A DNA stretch of 64,000 nucleotides from JAFGMQ01 sp036733345 (GCA_036733345.1 DAINAR010000012.1:1-64000); one strand, 5' to 3'; counted from the first letter of the stretch, positions 16,725 to 25,743 are shown. Made by a program: numbers and translations. Notes: generated by a model not told the origin, from the letters alone.

Positions 16725-17706
16725 CAGGGTCAGATAAAATATCTACAAATGTCTCAATTCGAAGGGCAGTTCGGCTGTCAATGGGGCCAGGCCGATCTCC
16801 TTCGAGAGTAAGTATTGGAATTTTCAGGCTTTCTCTGAGTATTATGTCGTATATTTGTCTGTAACAAAATGTTTGAGTATAGTGGATCAGGCCATCCAGC
16901 TCGCGTTCCTGGATGGCCTGATTAATGTCTTGAATCCTGCCATTTATGTCAAAAGGATAGGTATATTCCAGGTACTGGTCTACTAATTCCTTCTTGTCAA
17001 AGGGCATACTGAATTGTCTCTGCACCTCATTAAAAACAACTCTTGCTCCCAATGTTTCGATGAATTCAAAGAATTGACTGAAAATAGGCGGTACGCCCAG
17101 GTATCCTAATCGGATTTCTTCCTTTCGTGGCTTTCGCTGTTTTGCCTCAATTAGAAATTTATCCAGTTTATCCTCGAATTCGTCGGGATTTCCTTCGAAA
17201 TCAGAACTGTTGACCAGAAATGTATGATTTTCAAGTCCGCTAACAACATTTCCAATATAGGTTAACTCATCAAGAATTCTTAGTTTTTTCCTGATTATTT
17301 GGAGACGTGATCTGGCTCCCTCTATTTCAAGCCAGGTTGTCGAAAAGGCCTTCCTGAGCTTCTCAAATTGTCCTTCCAGGGCATCTCGTGACCTGTCTAG
17401 TGGATATTCAAAAGATATGACCTCAACTCCTCGCCGATGAAGCAGTTCGCCCAATGCTATCGTATTACTGCAATCACCTCCGGTTACAGCAATGACGGTT
17501 TTTATGCCGCTATTTAATACAGTGGCATATATGCCTTTGATCCAGTTACAGATATTGTGTGAAAAACCGGCAGCCTCTGCCTGGGATAAAAGAATTTTTG
17601 GGTTTTTGGAAGTAATAAAGATATTATTTAAATCCACCGGTTTGAGGCCTGCAGCATAAATAATTTCCACTGGTATTGTTGCTGTTATTCCTATCGTATT
17701 ATTCAT
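16705..17706 (-). CDS. 2-hydroxyacyl-CoA dehydratase / benzoyl-CoA reductase subunit-like protein
   Basis: A 333-residue member of the HgdB/BcrC family, whose known members bind a [4Fe-4S] cluster and perform low-potential reductions of CoA thioesters. Cysteines in TGGDCSNT and HYTQTFCYRQIYD sit where cluster ligands occur, and the ending LEGDRPGPIDSRTALRIETF is a family signature. Only one subunit is present and no ATP-dependent activator gene is adjacent, so it may not be a dehydratase. It is the last gene of a unit with the phosphatase and radical SAM genes (4-base overlaps). Reaction unknown. Confidence 0.8.
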   Translation of the reverse strand: MNNTIGITATIPVEIIYAAGLKPVDLNNIFITSKNPKILLSQAEAAGFSHNICNWIKGIYATVLNSGIKTVIAVTGGDCSNTIALGELLHRRGVEVISFEYPLDRSRDALEGQFEKLRKAFSTTWLEIEGARSRLQIIRKKLRILDELTYIGNVVSGLENHTFLVNSSDFEGNPDEFEDKLDKFLIEAKQRKPRKEEIRLGYLGVPPIFSQFFEFIETLGARVVFNEVQRQFSMPFDKKELVDQYLEYTYPFDINGRIQDINQAIQERELDGLIHYTQTFCYRQIYDIILRESLKIPILTLEGDRPGPIDSRTALRIETFVDILSDPVKSSSR

Positions 17707-18350
17707 GGTTTTACCGAGTAAAAGTTCAGTCCAGGTAGTTCAAGGCACGTTAATTTATTCCCCAAAAAAGCTCCGGTATCAAGGCCAATTTTATTTTCCA
17801 TGATAAGGGGTTCAGGAAATGGGGTATGGCCGAAAATGACTTTTTTACCAAAGTCATAATCTGAGTATATAAACGGGGCTCTAATCCAGATCATATCTTC
17901 CATTGACTGATCTTTTATTTTCACGCCTGGTCTGAACCCGGCATGTACGATAAAATAATCATTAAGCTCGATGTACATCTCAAGTGAATGATAAAAGTCC
18001 ATATGCGCAGGGGGTATCAGGGAGTCAATGCCCATGGTTCTTCCGTATTTGTAGCTTCGAAGGGTGGCAGTTCCACCATTTGCAAGATATAAAAACATAT
18101 TCTTTCCTGAAAGGTAGTCCAGGAACATAGCTTCGTGATTTCCCAGAAGACACTTTACTCGAAAAGAATTTTTTCTTAATGAGATTATATAATCCACTAC
18201 ACCTTTTGGGTCTTCACCTCTGTCAATATAATCTCCAAGAAAAATAATTGTATCATCCTGCGGTAACCAGGCAACTTTTTCTGCCAGCCTTAGGAGCATA
18301 TCCAGGCAGCCGTGAACATCTCCTATTATAAAGACTCTTTCGGATTTCAT
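17703..18350 (-). CDS. Calcineurin-like metallophosphatase (PP2A/diadenosine-tetraphosphatase type)
   Basis: A 215-residue phosphoesterase with the metal-binding signatures GDVHGC, GDYIDRG and GNHE, and later histidines in VHAGF and FGHTPF. These match bacterial serine/threonine phosphatases of the PrpA/ApaH superfamily, and cannot separate protein phosphatase from nucleotide hydrolase. The ATG overlaps the stop of the radical SAM gene (ATGA) and its own stop overlaps the next start, so the three are translationally coupled. It could act on a protein or nucleotide linked to the neighbouring redox enzymes. Confidence 0.88.
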   Translation of the reverse strand: MKSERVFIIGDVHGCLDMLLRLAEKVAWLPQDDTIIFLGDYIDRGEDPKGVVDYIISLRKNSFRVKCLLGNHEAMFLDYLSGKNMFLYLANGGTATLRSYKYGRTMGIDSLIPPAHMDFYHSLEMYIELNDYFIVHAGFRPGVKIKDQSMEDMIWIRAPFIYSDYDFGKKVIFGHTPFPEPLIMENKIGLDTGAFLGNKLTCLELPGLNFYSVKP

Positions 18351-19282
18351 TGGAAACTGATAATTACTCGGGGCTGGTCTTGAGAATCAAGTCGTGTCAG
18401 CCCTGCATTTTTTGCTGCATTTAATGCATCCTGATATTCATCGGCCGTAATCTGTCGGTCAATAAAGCCATCCATCTTTGCAGTCCCACATGGTCTGTAT
18501 TGATCCATGATATTGATATATGTTTCAGGGGATAGATCCTTTGAAATGAAATTTAGAATCTTCTCTGTTCCGCATATATTATTAGGCATTACCAGGTGCC
18601 TTACTATCAAGCCTTTAACGGCTATGCCATTATCGTCAACAATTAAATCACCTGCCTGACGATGCATTTCCTTTATTGCTTCTAATGCGTATTCTCTATA
18701 GTCCGACGCATTACAGTATCTCTCCGCCCATTTATTGTCCCAGAATTTAAAATCAGGCATATAGATATCAAATATCTTGTCCAGGAGCAGCAATGTTTCT
18801 TTATTATCATATCCACTTGAATTATAGACAAGTGGTATATTCAGGCCCTGTTCAATAGCAGGGATCAAGGCTTCGATAATCTGCGGAACCACATGGGTGG
18901 GAGTTACAAAATTGATATTGTGGCAACCCCTGTTTGCAAGCTGAATCATCATGTGGGCTATTTCCTCAGGCCCTACCTCTACACCATGATCCAGGTGGCT
19001 TATATCATAGTTCTGGCAGAAGCTGCAGAGAAGGTTACAGGAACCGAAAAATATTGTTCCTGAACCATGTGCTCCAACTAAAGGACTTTCTTCACCGAAG
19101 TGTGAATTGTAACTTGCAATCTTTGCCTTTCTTCCTGTAGAACAAAATCCGGTTTCATTCTTCAGGCGATTTATGCCGCATCTGCGAGGGCATAGGTGAC
19201 ACGATTCCAAAAGCCTTAACGCATTCTCAAGCCGGCTGTGAAGCACATTATTTTCATAAAGCTTTAGATAAGAAGGGTACAT
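18347..19282 (-). CDS. Radical SAM protein, pyruvate-formate-lyase-activase-like
   Basis: A 311-residue radical SAM enzyme. Near the N-terminus CHLCPRRCGINR and GFCSTG form an accessory cysteine set. The SAM cluster motif is FFGSCNLLCSFCQNYDIS (CxxxCxxC), and the barrel carries NINFVTPTHVVPQI and MPDFKFWDNKWAERYC. This layout is the PflX/YgiQ-like PflA-related group that lacks a glycyl-radical partner. It heads a three-gene unit. The substrate is unknown; the context suggests assembly or modification of the HgdB-like protein (inference). Confidence 0.88.
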   Translation of the reverse strand: MYPSYLKLYENNVLHSRLENALRLLESCHLCPRRCGINRLKNETGFCSTGRKAKIASYNSHFGEESPLVGAHGSGTIFFGSCNLLCSFCQNYDISHLDHGVEVGPEEIAHMMIQLANRGCHNINFVTPTHVVPQIIEALIPAIEQGLNIPLVYNSSGYDNKETLLLLDKIFDIYMPDFKFWDNKWAERYCNASDYREYALEAIKEMHRQAGDLIVDDNGIAVKGLIVRHLVMPNNICGTEKILNFISKDLSPETYINIMDQYRPCGTAKMDGFIDRQITADEYQDALNAAKNAGLTRLDSQDQPRVIISFQ

Positions 19283-19392
19283 AAATTTGAGTTATATGTT
19301 AAAGAATATACCCGTGACATTTAAAAAAATATTTTTTTAGTATTGTATTAATAAGGATGTAATTATCCCGGACGAGTTTTTCTATTATTCTC

Positions 19393-19493
19393 AATCCGCC
19401 AGCCAGCCAGAGGCTGGTAAAAGGCGGACAAGCCCGCCATAAACACGGCGGACAAGGATTTGATTCCCAGCTGCTCTACGGCAGCGTAGTTTA
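19393..19493. repeat. Palindromic intergenic repeat pair, copy 1
   Basis: At 19393-19429 the nested palindrome CCGCC-AG-CCAGCC-AGA-GGCTGG-TAAAA-GGCGG; at 19470-19493 a second motif AGCTGCTCTACGGCAGCGTAGTTTATT, given by position, which includes the stop codon of the Bax-inhibitor gene. Both recur at 20246-20360. The intervening bases are GC-rich palindromic filler. Confidence 0.75.
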
Positions 19494-20195
19494 TTCGCGA
19501 GTCTGCCCGAATATCCTCAGTAACATCAGGAACAGGTTTATAAAATCGAGATAAAGGGAGAGAGCTCCAAGTATTGCACCTTTCCTGATTACAGCCCCGT
19601 CAAGACCTTCAGGCTGTGTAAGTGCCATATTCTTTAACTTTTGAGTATCGTAGGCGGTTAAACCAACAAAGACAATAACTCCTATATAGCTTATTATTGT
19701 GTTCATGGCACTGCTTCGCATAAATATATTTACCAGAGAAGCAATAATAATCCCTATGAGGCCCATCATCAGGAACCCTCCCCATGAAGTCAGGTCTCTT
19801 TTTGTTGACCAGCCGTAGATGCTGCAGCCTATAAATGTCCCTGAACAGATAAAAAAAGTGCTGGCAATTGATGTTTTGGTATATACAAGAAATATAAAAG
19901 ACAGTGTAACACCATTCAGAGCCGAATAAAGGACAAATAGAGAGGTTGCACTGGTTGCACTCATTCTATTCACCATCCCGCTGATGGAGAAGACCAATCC
20001 TAGTTCAGCCAGAATGAGTATAAAGAATACAAATGGATTGCCGAATACTATTCGGACCATTGTCGGACTGTGCGATATATAGAATGCCACGAATCCTGTC
20101 AGTGCGAGTGCAAAAGCCATCCAGTTATAAACACTTCGAATAAATTCATTAACTATGATTTCCGTTCTGGGTTTTGTAATGGAACTTAATGCCAT
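19491..20195 (-). CDS. Bax inhibitor-1/YccA family membrane protein
   Basis: A 234-residue protein with seven hydrophobic segments beginning VYNWMAFALALTGFVAFYI. The family features are the conserved ATSATSLFVLYSALNGVTLS in the middle and YDTQKLKNMA near the C-terminus, whose aspartate belongs to the di-aspartyl pH sensor of characterised homologues. Members are calcium leak channels or bind FtsH; here the role is unknown. It stands alone between two copies of the same intergenic repeat, and its stop codon lies within one. Confidence 0.9.
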   Translation of the reverse strand: MALSSITKPRTEIIVNEFIRSVYNWMAFALALTGFVAFYISHSPTMVRIVFGNPFVFFILILAELGLVFSISGMVNRMSATSATSLFVLYSALNGVTLSFIFLVYTKTSIASTFFICSGTFIGCSIYGWSTKRDLTSWGGFLMMGLIGIIIASLVNIFMRSSAMNTIISYIGVIVFVGLTAYDTQKLKNMALTQPEGLDGAVIRKGAILGALSLYLDFINLFLMLLRIFGQTRE

Positions 20196-20245
20196 AATAA
20201 TTCTCCCTATTCCTTTTCATTGTAATTTCAAAATATCCATTTTTT

Positions 20246-20360
20246 AATCCGCCAGCCAGCCAGAGGCTGGTAAAAGGCGGACGAGGGTTAATTCTCCGCC
20301 TCTTGCGGCGTTGCATTGCCTTTATAGATACCCCGCTGCTCTGTGGCGGGGTAGTTTATT
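20246..20360. repeat. Palindromic intergenic repeat pair, copy 2
   Basis: 20246-20282 is identical to 19393-19429 over the whole nested palindrome. At 20328-20360, ACCCCGCTGCTCTGTGGC followed by GGGGTAGTTTATT matches the second motif of copy 1 and forms a CCCCGC/GCGGGG hairpin just after the stop of the ATPase gene. A third copy of the first motif, less exact, is at 34584-34622. Confidence 0.75.
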
Positions 20361-20378
20361 TTTAAAAAGTCCGTAAAA

Positions 20379-22778
20379 TCAGGTTTTGCTCAAACAAACA
20401 CGGCGTACTTCCTTCATATCGCTAATACCCTGGAAAACCTTTAGTATACCATCCTGAACCAGAGTTTTCATGCCTTGTTTTATTGCCTCTTTGAATATTG
20501 ATTCTGTTGTAGCCTGTGTTTTAATTAGTAATTTTATTTCCGGAGTGCCTTCCATCAATTCATGTATTGCAAGCCGGCCTTTGTATCCTAAGTTTGAACA
20601 TGCCTCACATCCAGCCGCACGATAAAGAGTAAGATTAGGGGTATATTTTATCCCACTATTCTCAAAAAATTCCTCACCATAATCATGGACTATCTCATTG
20701 AATTCATCTATTGAAGGGTGATACTCTTCTTTGCATTTAGTACATAATCTCCTTACAAGCCTTTGAGCAAGCACACACAGAAAGGCGTCTGAAAAATTGA
20801 TAGGATTTAATCCCATGTCTAAAAGTCGGGTAATAGTCTCAGGTGCACTATTGGTATGCAGAGTCGATAATACAAGATGACCGGTAAGCGACGCTTCGAT
20901 ACCTATATCAGCCGTTTCCTCATCACGCATTTCCCCTATCATTATAACATCAGGATCAGACCTCAAAAATCCGCGCATTACTCTCGCAAAATCAAGGCCG
21001 ATCTTGGGTTTTACCTCAACCTGTCTCAGACCTGCCTGTGTTATTTCCACGGGGTCTTCTGCAGTCAGAATTTTTAGCTCTGGTCTGTTAAGATATCGAA
21101 GGATTGCGTGCAGGCTTGTTGTTTTTCCCGATCCTGTAGGGCCCACGGCAAGTATAAGTCCATAAGGTTGTGATAGAACCTTTTTCAAGACCTTCAGATC
21201 ACGTTCACTTAGCCACATTTCCTCCATCTTCATGGCACCGGCATTGGGTAAAATTCTTAATACAGCATCCTCAAAACCCTCGGCAGTCGGGTATGTGGCA
21301 ATTCGAAGTTCAAAGGCAGGTATTCCTCTTCGCTTAAATTTTATTTTTCCGTCCTGGGGAAGCCGTTTCTCTGCAATATCAAGTCCTGCCATTATTTTCA
21401 GCCTTGAAATCACTCCCTTTGCCATGGAATTAGGGAGCCTGATATAATCTTGACAAAGCCCGTCAATACGAAATCGGATTGCGGTGTTTTTTGTGATAAC
21501 CGAAGGTTCAACATGAATATCTGATGCATTTTTTCGATAAGCATTCACAATAAGATGATCCACAAGGGTTACCACCTTGCCAGAGGCCTCTGAGAGCTCA
21601 GTTTCGTCATCGTGAGTCTCTTCTTCTTCAAAAGACATGTCAGGAATGAAATCATCCATGTCTTCTGTCAGTGCATTTACTTTATCAGGCTCGTCTGAAG
21701 CTAAAAATTCTTTATCTGAAAAGAAACGTTTTATATAAGCTTCAATATCTTCTTTAATCCCTACATTCAGGATGATTTTTTTAGTCTTTAAAAGTTTTCT
21801 TATACTATCGGTTTTATTTAAGTCATTAGGGTCATCAATGAGTATTTCTATACCCTTTTTGTCAAATCCTAGAGGTACCCATAGGGAATTCAATTGAAAG
21901 GATTTTTTCAGATTGCCCAGTAATTCCACTGGCACAGGAATATCAGTGGTGTACGTTTTAAATGGGCATCCATAAAAAAGGGAAAGGGATTTGCCCACCT
22001 CATCTTTTTTAATGTTGAAGTTCTGTATAAGGATGAATTCTACGCTTTTTTTTAATTTTTTTGCTGTTGAAAGGGCTGTCTTTAGCTGTTCAGCAGTAAT
22101 CATTTTCTTATTGATAATGTGCTCATACTTGGATCTGCTTGCGGGTACGGGGCTGGTCGATATAATTTTGTCTTTTATTTTCTGATTTTCAGGGTCAAGT
22201 TGCAGGCCATATTTGAAAAACTTAAAAGCCGGGCCTTTATGCCCGATGTTTTCCATATCCCTTCCGAATAGAAAGATGATTTCACCTTTTTCCCTGTTGC
22301 CCAGCTTTTGTCGGTTGATTATTTCTTTTATCTTATCTGTCGCTTCTGCCGGTTCATATGTCTTTAAAAGACATTCCAGAATTTCAGGTGTAATCTTGTG
22401 AAAAGGATAATCGAGTTGAAACAGCCTTTCAAATTCTGAAACAGCCTGTCCGTAAAGCCCTAATTCTTTGAAGGCAGATGCGCTGTCAAGGGTTGTGGAG
22501 ATATTTTCGCTGAATGCAAGTGTCTTTTTGATGACTGAAAGATCTTCCGAGGTTAAGTTTTCAGATTCCTGTTCTTCCACATCTGCAAGCTCTTTTTTCA
22601 GATACCCCATTTCCTTGTGAATTTTCTCCATTGTCCGGGAGTCAAGATCTGATACTGCAGATAAAATCTTTTCATAGACATCTATAGATTCCGAGAATAG
22701 TCCCATAGAACGATAGATCTCCGCCTCTTTTATCTTGGAGTCAATATTTGCTTTATCGTATTCTTGGGCATTATCCAT
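20379..22778 (-). CDS. PilB/GspE-like secretion ATPase with N-terminal TPR region
   Basis: A 799-residue ATPase. Residues 1-215 contain TPR-like helices (IDVYEKILSA, AVSEFERLFQLDYP, GPAFKFFKYGLQLDPENQ). Residues about 215-350 resemble the MshEN domain, which in relatives binds c-di-GMP. The motor domain (about 385-795) has Walker A GPTGSGKT at 546-553, Walker B DVIMIGEMRD, and a zinc tetracysteine (CTKC 679/682, CEAC 724/727). Such ATPases drive type IV pili or type II secretion, but no pilin, platform or secretin gene is nearby. It ends a gene run holding an MglA-like GTPase and c-di-GMP/cNMP receptors, so a motility or polar-export motor under their control is a reasonable guess. Confidence 0.9.
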   Translation of the reverse strand: MDNAQEYDKANIDSKIKEAEIYRSMGLFSESIDVYEKILSAVSDLDSRTMEKIHKEMGYLKKELADVEEQESENLTSEDLSVIKKTLAFSENISTTLDSASAFKELGLYGQAVSEFERLFQLDYPFHKITPEILECLLKTYEPAEATDKIKEIINRQKLGNREKGEIIFLFGRDMENIGHKGPAFKFFKYGLQLDPENQKIKDKIISTSPVPASRSKYEHIINKKMITAEQLKTALSTAKKLKKSVEFILIQNFNIKKDEVGKSLSLFYGCPFKTYTTDIPVPVELLGNLKKSFQLNSLWVPLGFDKKGIEILIDDPNDLNKTDSIRKLLKTKKIILNVGIKEDIEAYIKRFFSDKEFLASDEPDKVNALTEDMDDFIPDMSFEEEETHDDETELSEASGKVVTLVDHLIVNAYRKNASDIHVEPSVITKNTAIRFRIDGLCQDYIRLPNSMAKGVISRLKIMAGLDIAEKRLPQDGKIKFKRRGIPAFELRIATYPTAEGFEDAVLRILPNAGAMKMEEMWLSERDLKVLKKVLSQPYGLILAVGPTGSGKTTSLHAILRYLNRPELKILTAEDPVEITQAGLRQVEVKPKIGLDFARVMRGFLRSDPDVIMIGEMRDEETADIGIEASLTGHLVLSTLHTNSAPETITRLLDMGLNPINFSDAFLCVLAQRLVRRLCTKCKEEYHPSIDEFNEIVHDYGEEFFENSGIKYTPNLTLYRAAGCEACSNLGYKGRLAIHELMEGTPEIKLLIKTQATTESIFKEAIKQGMKTLVQDGILKVFQGISDMKEVRRVCLSKT

Positions 22779-22804
22779 TTTAAATGTTCCTGTATATAGA
22801 ATTA

Positions 22805-23215
22805 CTATGCATTTTCCTTTGCCTTCGCAGTCATAGAAACTACGCTTTCAGTTGTATACTTAAGTCTTCTGACTAAAGCCCTTATAAGCCCTTTAATTTG
22901 AGGAGAGATGGTTTCGTAATCCTTAAGCAGTTGGTCGGAATCAAGCAGGCCGACACGGGCAGTGCCGTAGGCTACAGCAGATGTAATTCGCAGCTCAGTC
23001 TTTTTTTCAAAGAATTCACATTCTCCAAAGATGGACCCTTCTTTCAATATGTTAATCGTTACAATGCCTTTGGACGACTTCTTTTTAATTTTAACCTGCC
23101 CTTCAAGTATTACGAAAACCCATTTACCTATGCTCCCTTCCTTTATAATAAATGAATTGTCCGGAAAGGTTTCTTCCTTTATTATATATCCATAAATACG
23201 TTGATCTATGCTCAC
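22805..23215 (-). CDS. Single-domain cyclic-nucleotide-binding protein
   Basis: About 136 residues forming one CRP-type cNMP-binding beta-roll: FIIKEGSIGKWVFVILEGQVKI, then the phosphate-binding cassette GSIFGECEFFEKKTELRITSA with its arginine (motif given in parts), then a C-helix. There is no DNA-binding domain, so it should act by protein contact. Two GTG starts are possible; the second, 23215, has AAGG at proper spacing and I prefer it (the other is 23224). It lies 13 bases after the cNMP-PilZ gene and 26 before the ATPase gene, so it is a likely regulator of that ATPase. Confidence 0.8.
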   Translation of the reverse strand: MSIDQRIYGYIIKEETFPDNSFIIKEGSIGKWVFVILEGQVKIKKKSSKGIVTINILKEGSIFGECEFFEKKTELRITSAVAYGTARVGLLDSDQLLKDYETISPQIKGLIRALVRRLKYTTESVVSMTAKAKENA

Positions 23216-23228
23216 TATTAACACCTTA

Positions 23229-24002
23229 CTAAGGCATTAGAAAAAATCCGAGGTCTTTTTGATGTTCCTGAGATATTTCGATAAGTTCAAGACCCATTAT
23301 AAGCCTTTTACCGCCGCCGCTCTTTTCTGCTGTAACTATTTTAGCATATAATTCAATCTCCTTGCCATTCGGCAAAGCTGTATTAACAATAAATTGATGT
23401 CCTATACTGTGGGGGAAATTTTCTGAATTTTCTATCCTTACATTCAGACGCAAACCACCGCGGCTTATATCAGCTATTTGTCCTTGTAAATTAACATATT
23501 GAGGAGAAGACACCGGCCTGTAAACACAGGGCAGGTTGACTGGCTTTCTGTAAAATTCCCTCCTTGACTCCCACGGATCTGCAGCCTTTTCCTCTTTTTT
23601 GCCTCTCTGCTTTTGTTCAATGCGCAGTTTTATGAGGTGCTTATTCATTCTATTAAGAGACCTGAGCATTTCATTGGCAAGATATTTAATCATATAAGGC
23701 AGTTGTTCATATTCTTCTGCCAGTATACTGGGATGCCATGCCTCTAATTCCGAATCTTCAATTGCCCTTGCAGAGTTTGTACGGGTTTTGGAGCCTTTAT
23801 ATAAAAAAGCTGTTTCGCCTATAACTTCGCCTGGTCCCAATATTGCCACGGTTGCTTTTTTATCATCCCATTCATTAAAAATGCTGATTTTACCTTTATT
23901 AATTTTATATACAGAGATGCCATAGTCACCTTCCTTAATGATCAATTCACCTTTATTATATTGGAGCAGCGGGGTTTTTGTTATTTTTTCATTTTCAGGC
24001 AT
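23229..24002 (-). CDS. cNMP-binding plus PilZ (c-di-GMP receptor) protein
   Basis: A 257-residue two-domain receptor. Residues 12-125 are a cyclic-nucleotide-binding roll (LIIKEGDYGISVYKINKGKI; GEVIGETAF...TRTNSARA). A charged linker follows, then a PilZ domain with both c-di-GMP contact motifs intact: RxxxR (R148, R152) and DxSxxG (D178-I-S-R-G-G). It has neither an enzymatic nor a DNA-binding domain. It could therefore combine two second messengers, cNMP and c-di-GMP, and pass the result to the adjacent ATPase or another partner. Ligand binding is inferred from motifs only. Confidence 0.85.
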   Translation of the reverse strand: MPENEKITKTPLLQYNKGELIIKEGDYGISVYKINKGKISIFNEWDDKKATVAILGPGEVIGETAFLYKGSKTRTNSARAIEDSELEAWHPSILAEEYEQLPYMIKYLANEMLRSLNRMNKHLIKLRIEQKQRGKKEEKAADPWESRREFYRKPVNLPCVYRPVSSPQYVNLQGQIADISRGGLRLNVRIENSENFPHSIGHQFIVNTALPNGKEIELYAKIVTAEKSGGGKRLIMGLELIEISQEHQKDLGFFLMP

Positions 24003-24234
24003 TTTTTTCAGTCTATTATATTAGTACTAAAATTTTAATATACTCCATCTACAGAGGCTGCGCAACAGATTGTATCCCTCTCAAAAACTGCATTTTTTAC
24101 GGTATTTTTTGTAGCGGAGAGGGTTTAAGTAGATATATTCAGGGTTGTCTTTACAGCGAATACAAGTAATTTTTGAAAAATTTCTATTTGATATCAGTCC
24201 TTAAATAAAAAATATTTTTAATTCACCTCTTCTA

Positions 24235-24591
24235 TCAACTGTTTTTCTTTTTGAAGAATTGTCCCAGGCCTTTTGATTTTGTTGTTTGTTGCAGAGAGGG
24301 CAGCAGTAGATCGCAGTTTAGTCGGACCATAGAAACAGGCGCAAAAATATCCATTATTACCATTAAGCAATGTAATGAAGTACTTCTTATATAGAATCTG
24401 TATTTTTCAAACGCAAATTCTCCTTCTCTCACGCCTATTAAGGCCTCCACAAGAGGATGCCAATCTCTTGCTTCAGGGCTGATATTTGGATAGGAAACGA
24501 ATTCGCTGAAAAGAACCTCGCCATCCAGTGAAAACAGCATTACACCCCTGATATCCTCTATCCCTAAAATATCATTAAATAATTCTTTCAT
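24235..24591 (-). CDS. Possible roadblock/LC7-like small protein
   Basis: About 118 residues. The ATG at 24591 has AAGGA upstream; the longer frame starts with TTG inside that site. The sequence IRGVMLFSLDGEVLFSEFV resembles the first strand-turn-strand of roadblock/LC7 folds (compare GVSCVCLIDMAGNVIS in the protein at 31745), and YIRSTSLHCLMVIMD could be the matching later strands. The C-terminal GQFFKKKNS tail is basic. If it is a roadblock protein it would bind an MglA-like GTPase. This assignment rests on a weak resemblance. Confidence 0.55.
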   Translation of the reverse strand: MKELFNDILGIEDIRGVMLFSLDGEVLFSEFVSYPNISPEARDWHPLVEALIGVREGEFAFEKYRFYIRSTSLHCLMVIMDIFAPVSMVRLNCDLLLPSLQQTTKSKGLGQFFKKKNS

Positions 24592-24630
24592 ATTATCCTT
24601 CAAATGATATTAATCTTTTTGAATACCCAT

Positions 24631-25731
24631 TTAACTGTTCAGTACCTCCATAATCCTTTCGATCGGACTATTCGGCTTTAGCGTAATAATTGTGCTTTTT
24701 TCTCCAGGTATAATAATAAAATCATTGGGTTCTTGTTTGTCAAGATAGCAGGTTTTCAATTTTCCGGCATCAAAGAATTTTCCGGTCTCGGAAATCAGAG
24801 AAATAAAACTGTCCCAGGAATTGTCCAGATAAATTTTCTGCACTCCAGCTCTCTCGCCAATTTCATTTTCCAGCTTAACCTTTATAGTATCAAAAAATGA
24901 TCCTTCTGTTTTCTGCACTGCATTTTCTTTTTTGGCTTTCTTCTCATCCTCTATTCTGCTTGCAGCCTTTTTTCTCTTCTGTGTCTCTTCTCTCTTAGAA
25001 GCTTCTGCTTTTTTGTGTGCCTCTTCTTTTCTGCGCACTTCTTTTCTTCTTTGATCTTCATCCTTTAGCCGCATTGCTTCCAGGAGTATAGCTTGCAGAT
25101 CTCCATAAATGTTTTTTTTCTGTTGAAGACATTCGTTTTGGATGGAAAGGGTAACATTATCCCAGGACAATATCTGAAGTGCTGCAGCTTCTCCCTGAGC
25201 ACCATTTATTCTGGCATCCAGAAGTTTTCCGTCTCTAAAGAAAAGAACACCCTTTTTGCTCAATAAGGTATTATTGACTCTGATTGTACAGGTCTTTTGT
25301 TCCATTTCAATTACCTGCAAAAACATGCCTGAAGAAACACTGTGAAGTATGCCTCCATCTGCCTCATTCCTAAGTGTAAACATTATTTTACGAGCAAGCC
25401 CCTCTACCAGGAAAGGCTTTTCAATATATCCTACAGCCCCGCCTTCTTTAGCCATACTCTTCATTTTAGGTGTACTGTAGGCAGTGATAATGATAACGGG
25501 TATATCCGGATAGTGTTCCATTATATGGGCTAAAAGAGTAAATCCATCAATCCTTGGCATCTTAAGATCTGTCACAACAAGTGAAATATGGTTTCCCTTT
25601 AGCTTATTGATAGCGTCTTCACCATCACCGGCAAGTAATACAGAGAAGGTTTCACCATATTTTTCAAGCCCTTCTTTAAGAGAGAGAAGCATTTCCTGAT
25701 CATCATCAACAATAAGAATATCTCTTATCAT
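24631..25731 (-). CDS. Response regulator with receiver, DUF4388 and charged coiled-coil domains
   Basis: A 366-residue protein. The receiver (1-120) has the acidic pocket LIVDDDQEM, phospho-acceptor D55 in VVTDLKMP, and IEKPF with the conserved lysine. Residues about 130-220 resemble DUF4388, a domain often linked to gliding/Mgl signalling (MFLQVIEMEQKTCTIRV; GVLFFRDGKLLDARI). Residues 225-275 are a Lys/Glu/Arg-rich coiled coil. The last 85 residues form a small alpha-beta domain that may be roadblock-like. It is 12 bases after the PAS/histidine-box gene, its likely phosphate source or partner. Confidence 0.85.
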   Translation of the reverse strand: MIRDILIVDDDQEMLLSLKEGLEKYGETFSVLLAGDGEDAINKLKGNHISLVVTDLKMPRIDGFTLLAHIMEHYPDIPVIIITAYSTPKMKSMAKEGGAVGYIEKPFLVEGLARKIMFTLRNEADGGILHSVSSGMFLQVIEMEQKTCTIRVNNTLLSKKGVLFFRDGKLLDARINGAQGEAAALQILSWDNVTLSIQNECLQQKKNIYGDLQAILLEAMRLKDEDQRRKEVRRKEEAHKKAEASKREETQKRKKAASRIEDEKKAKKENAVQKTEGSFFDTIKVKLENEIGERAGVQKIYLDNSWDSFISLISETGKFFDAGKLKTCYLDKQEPNDFIIIPGEKSTIITLKPNSPIERIMEVLNS

Positions 25732-25743
25732 ATTCAGTCCTTA

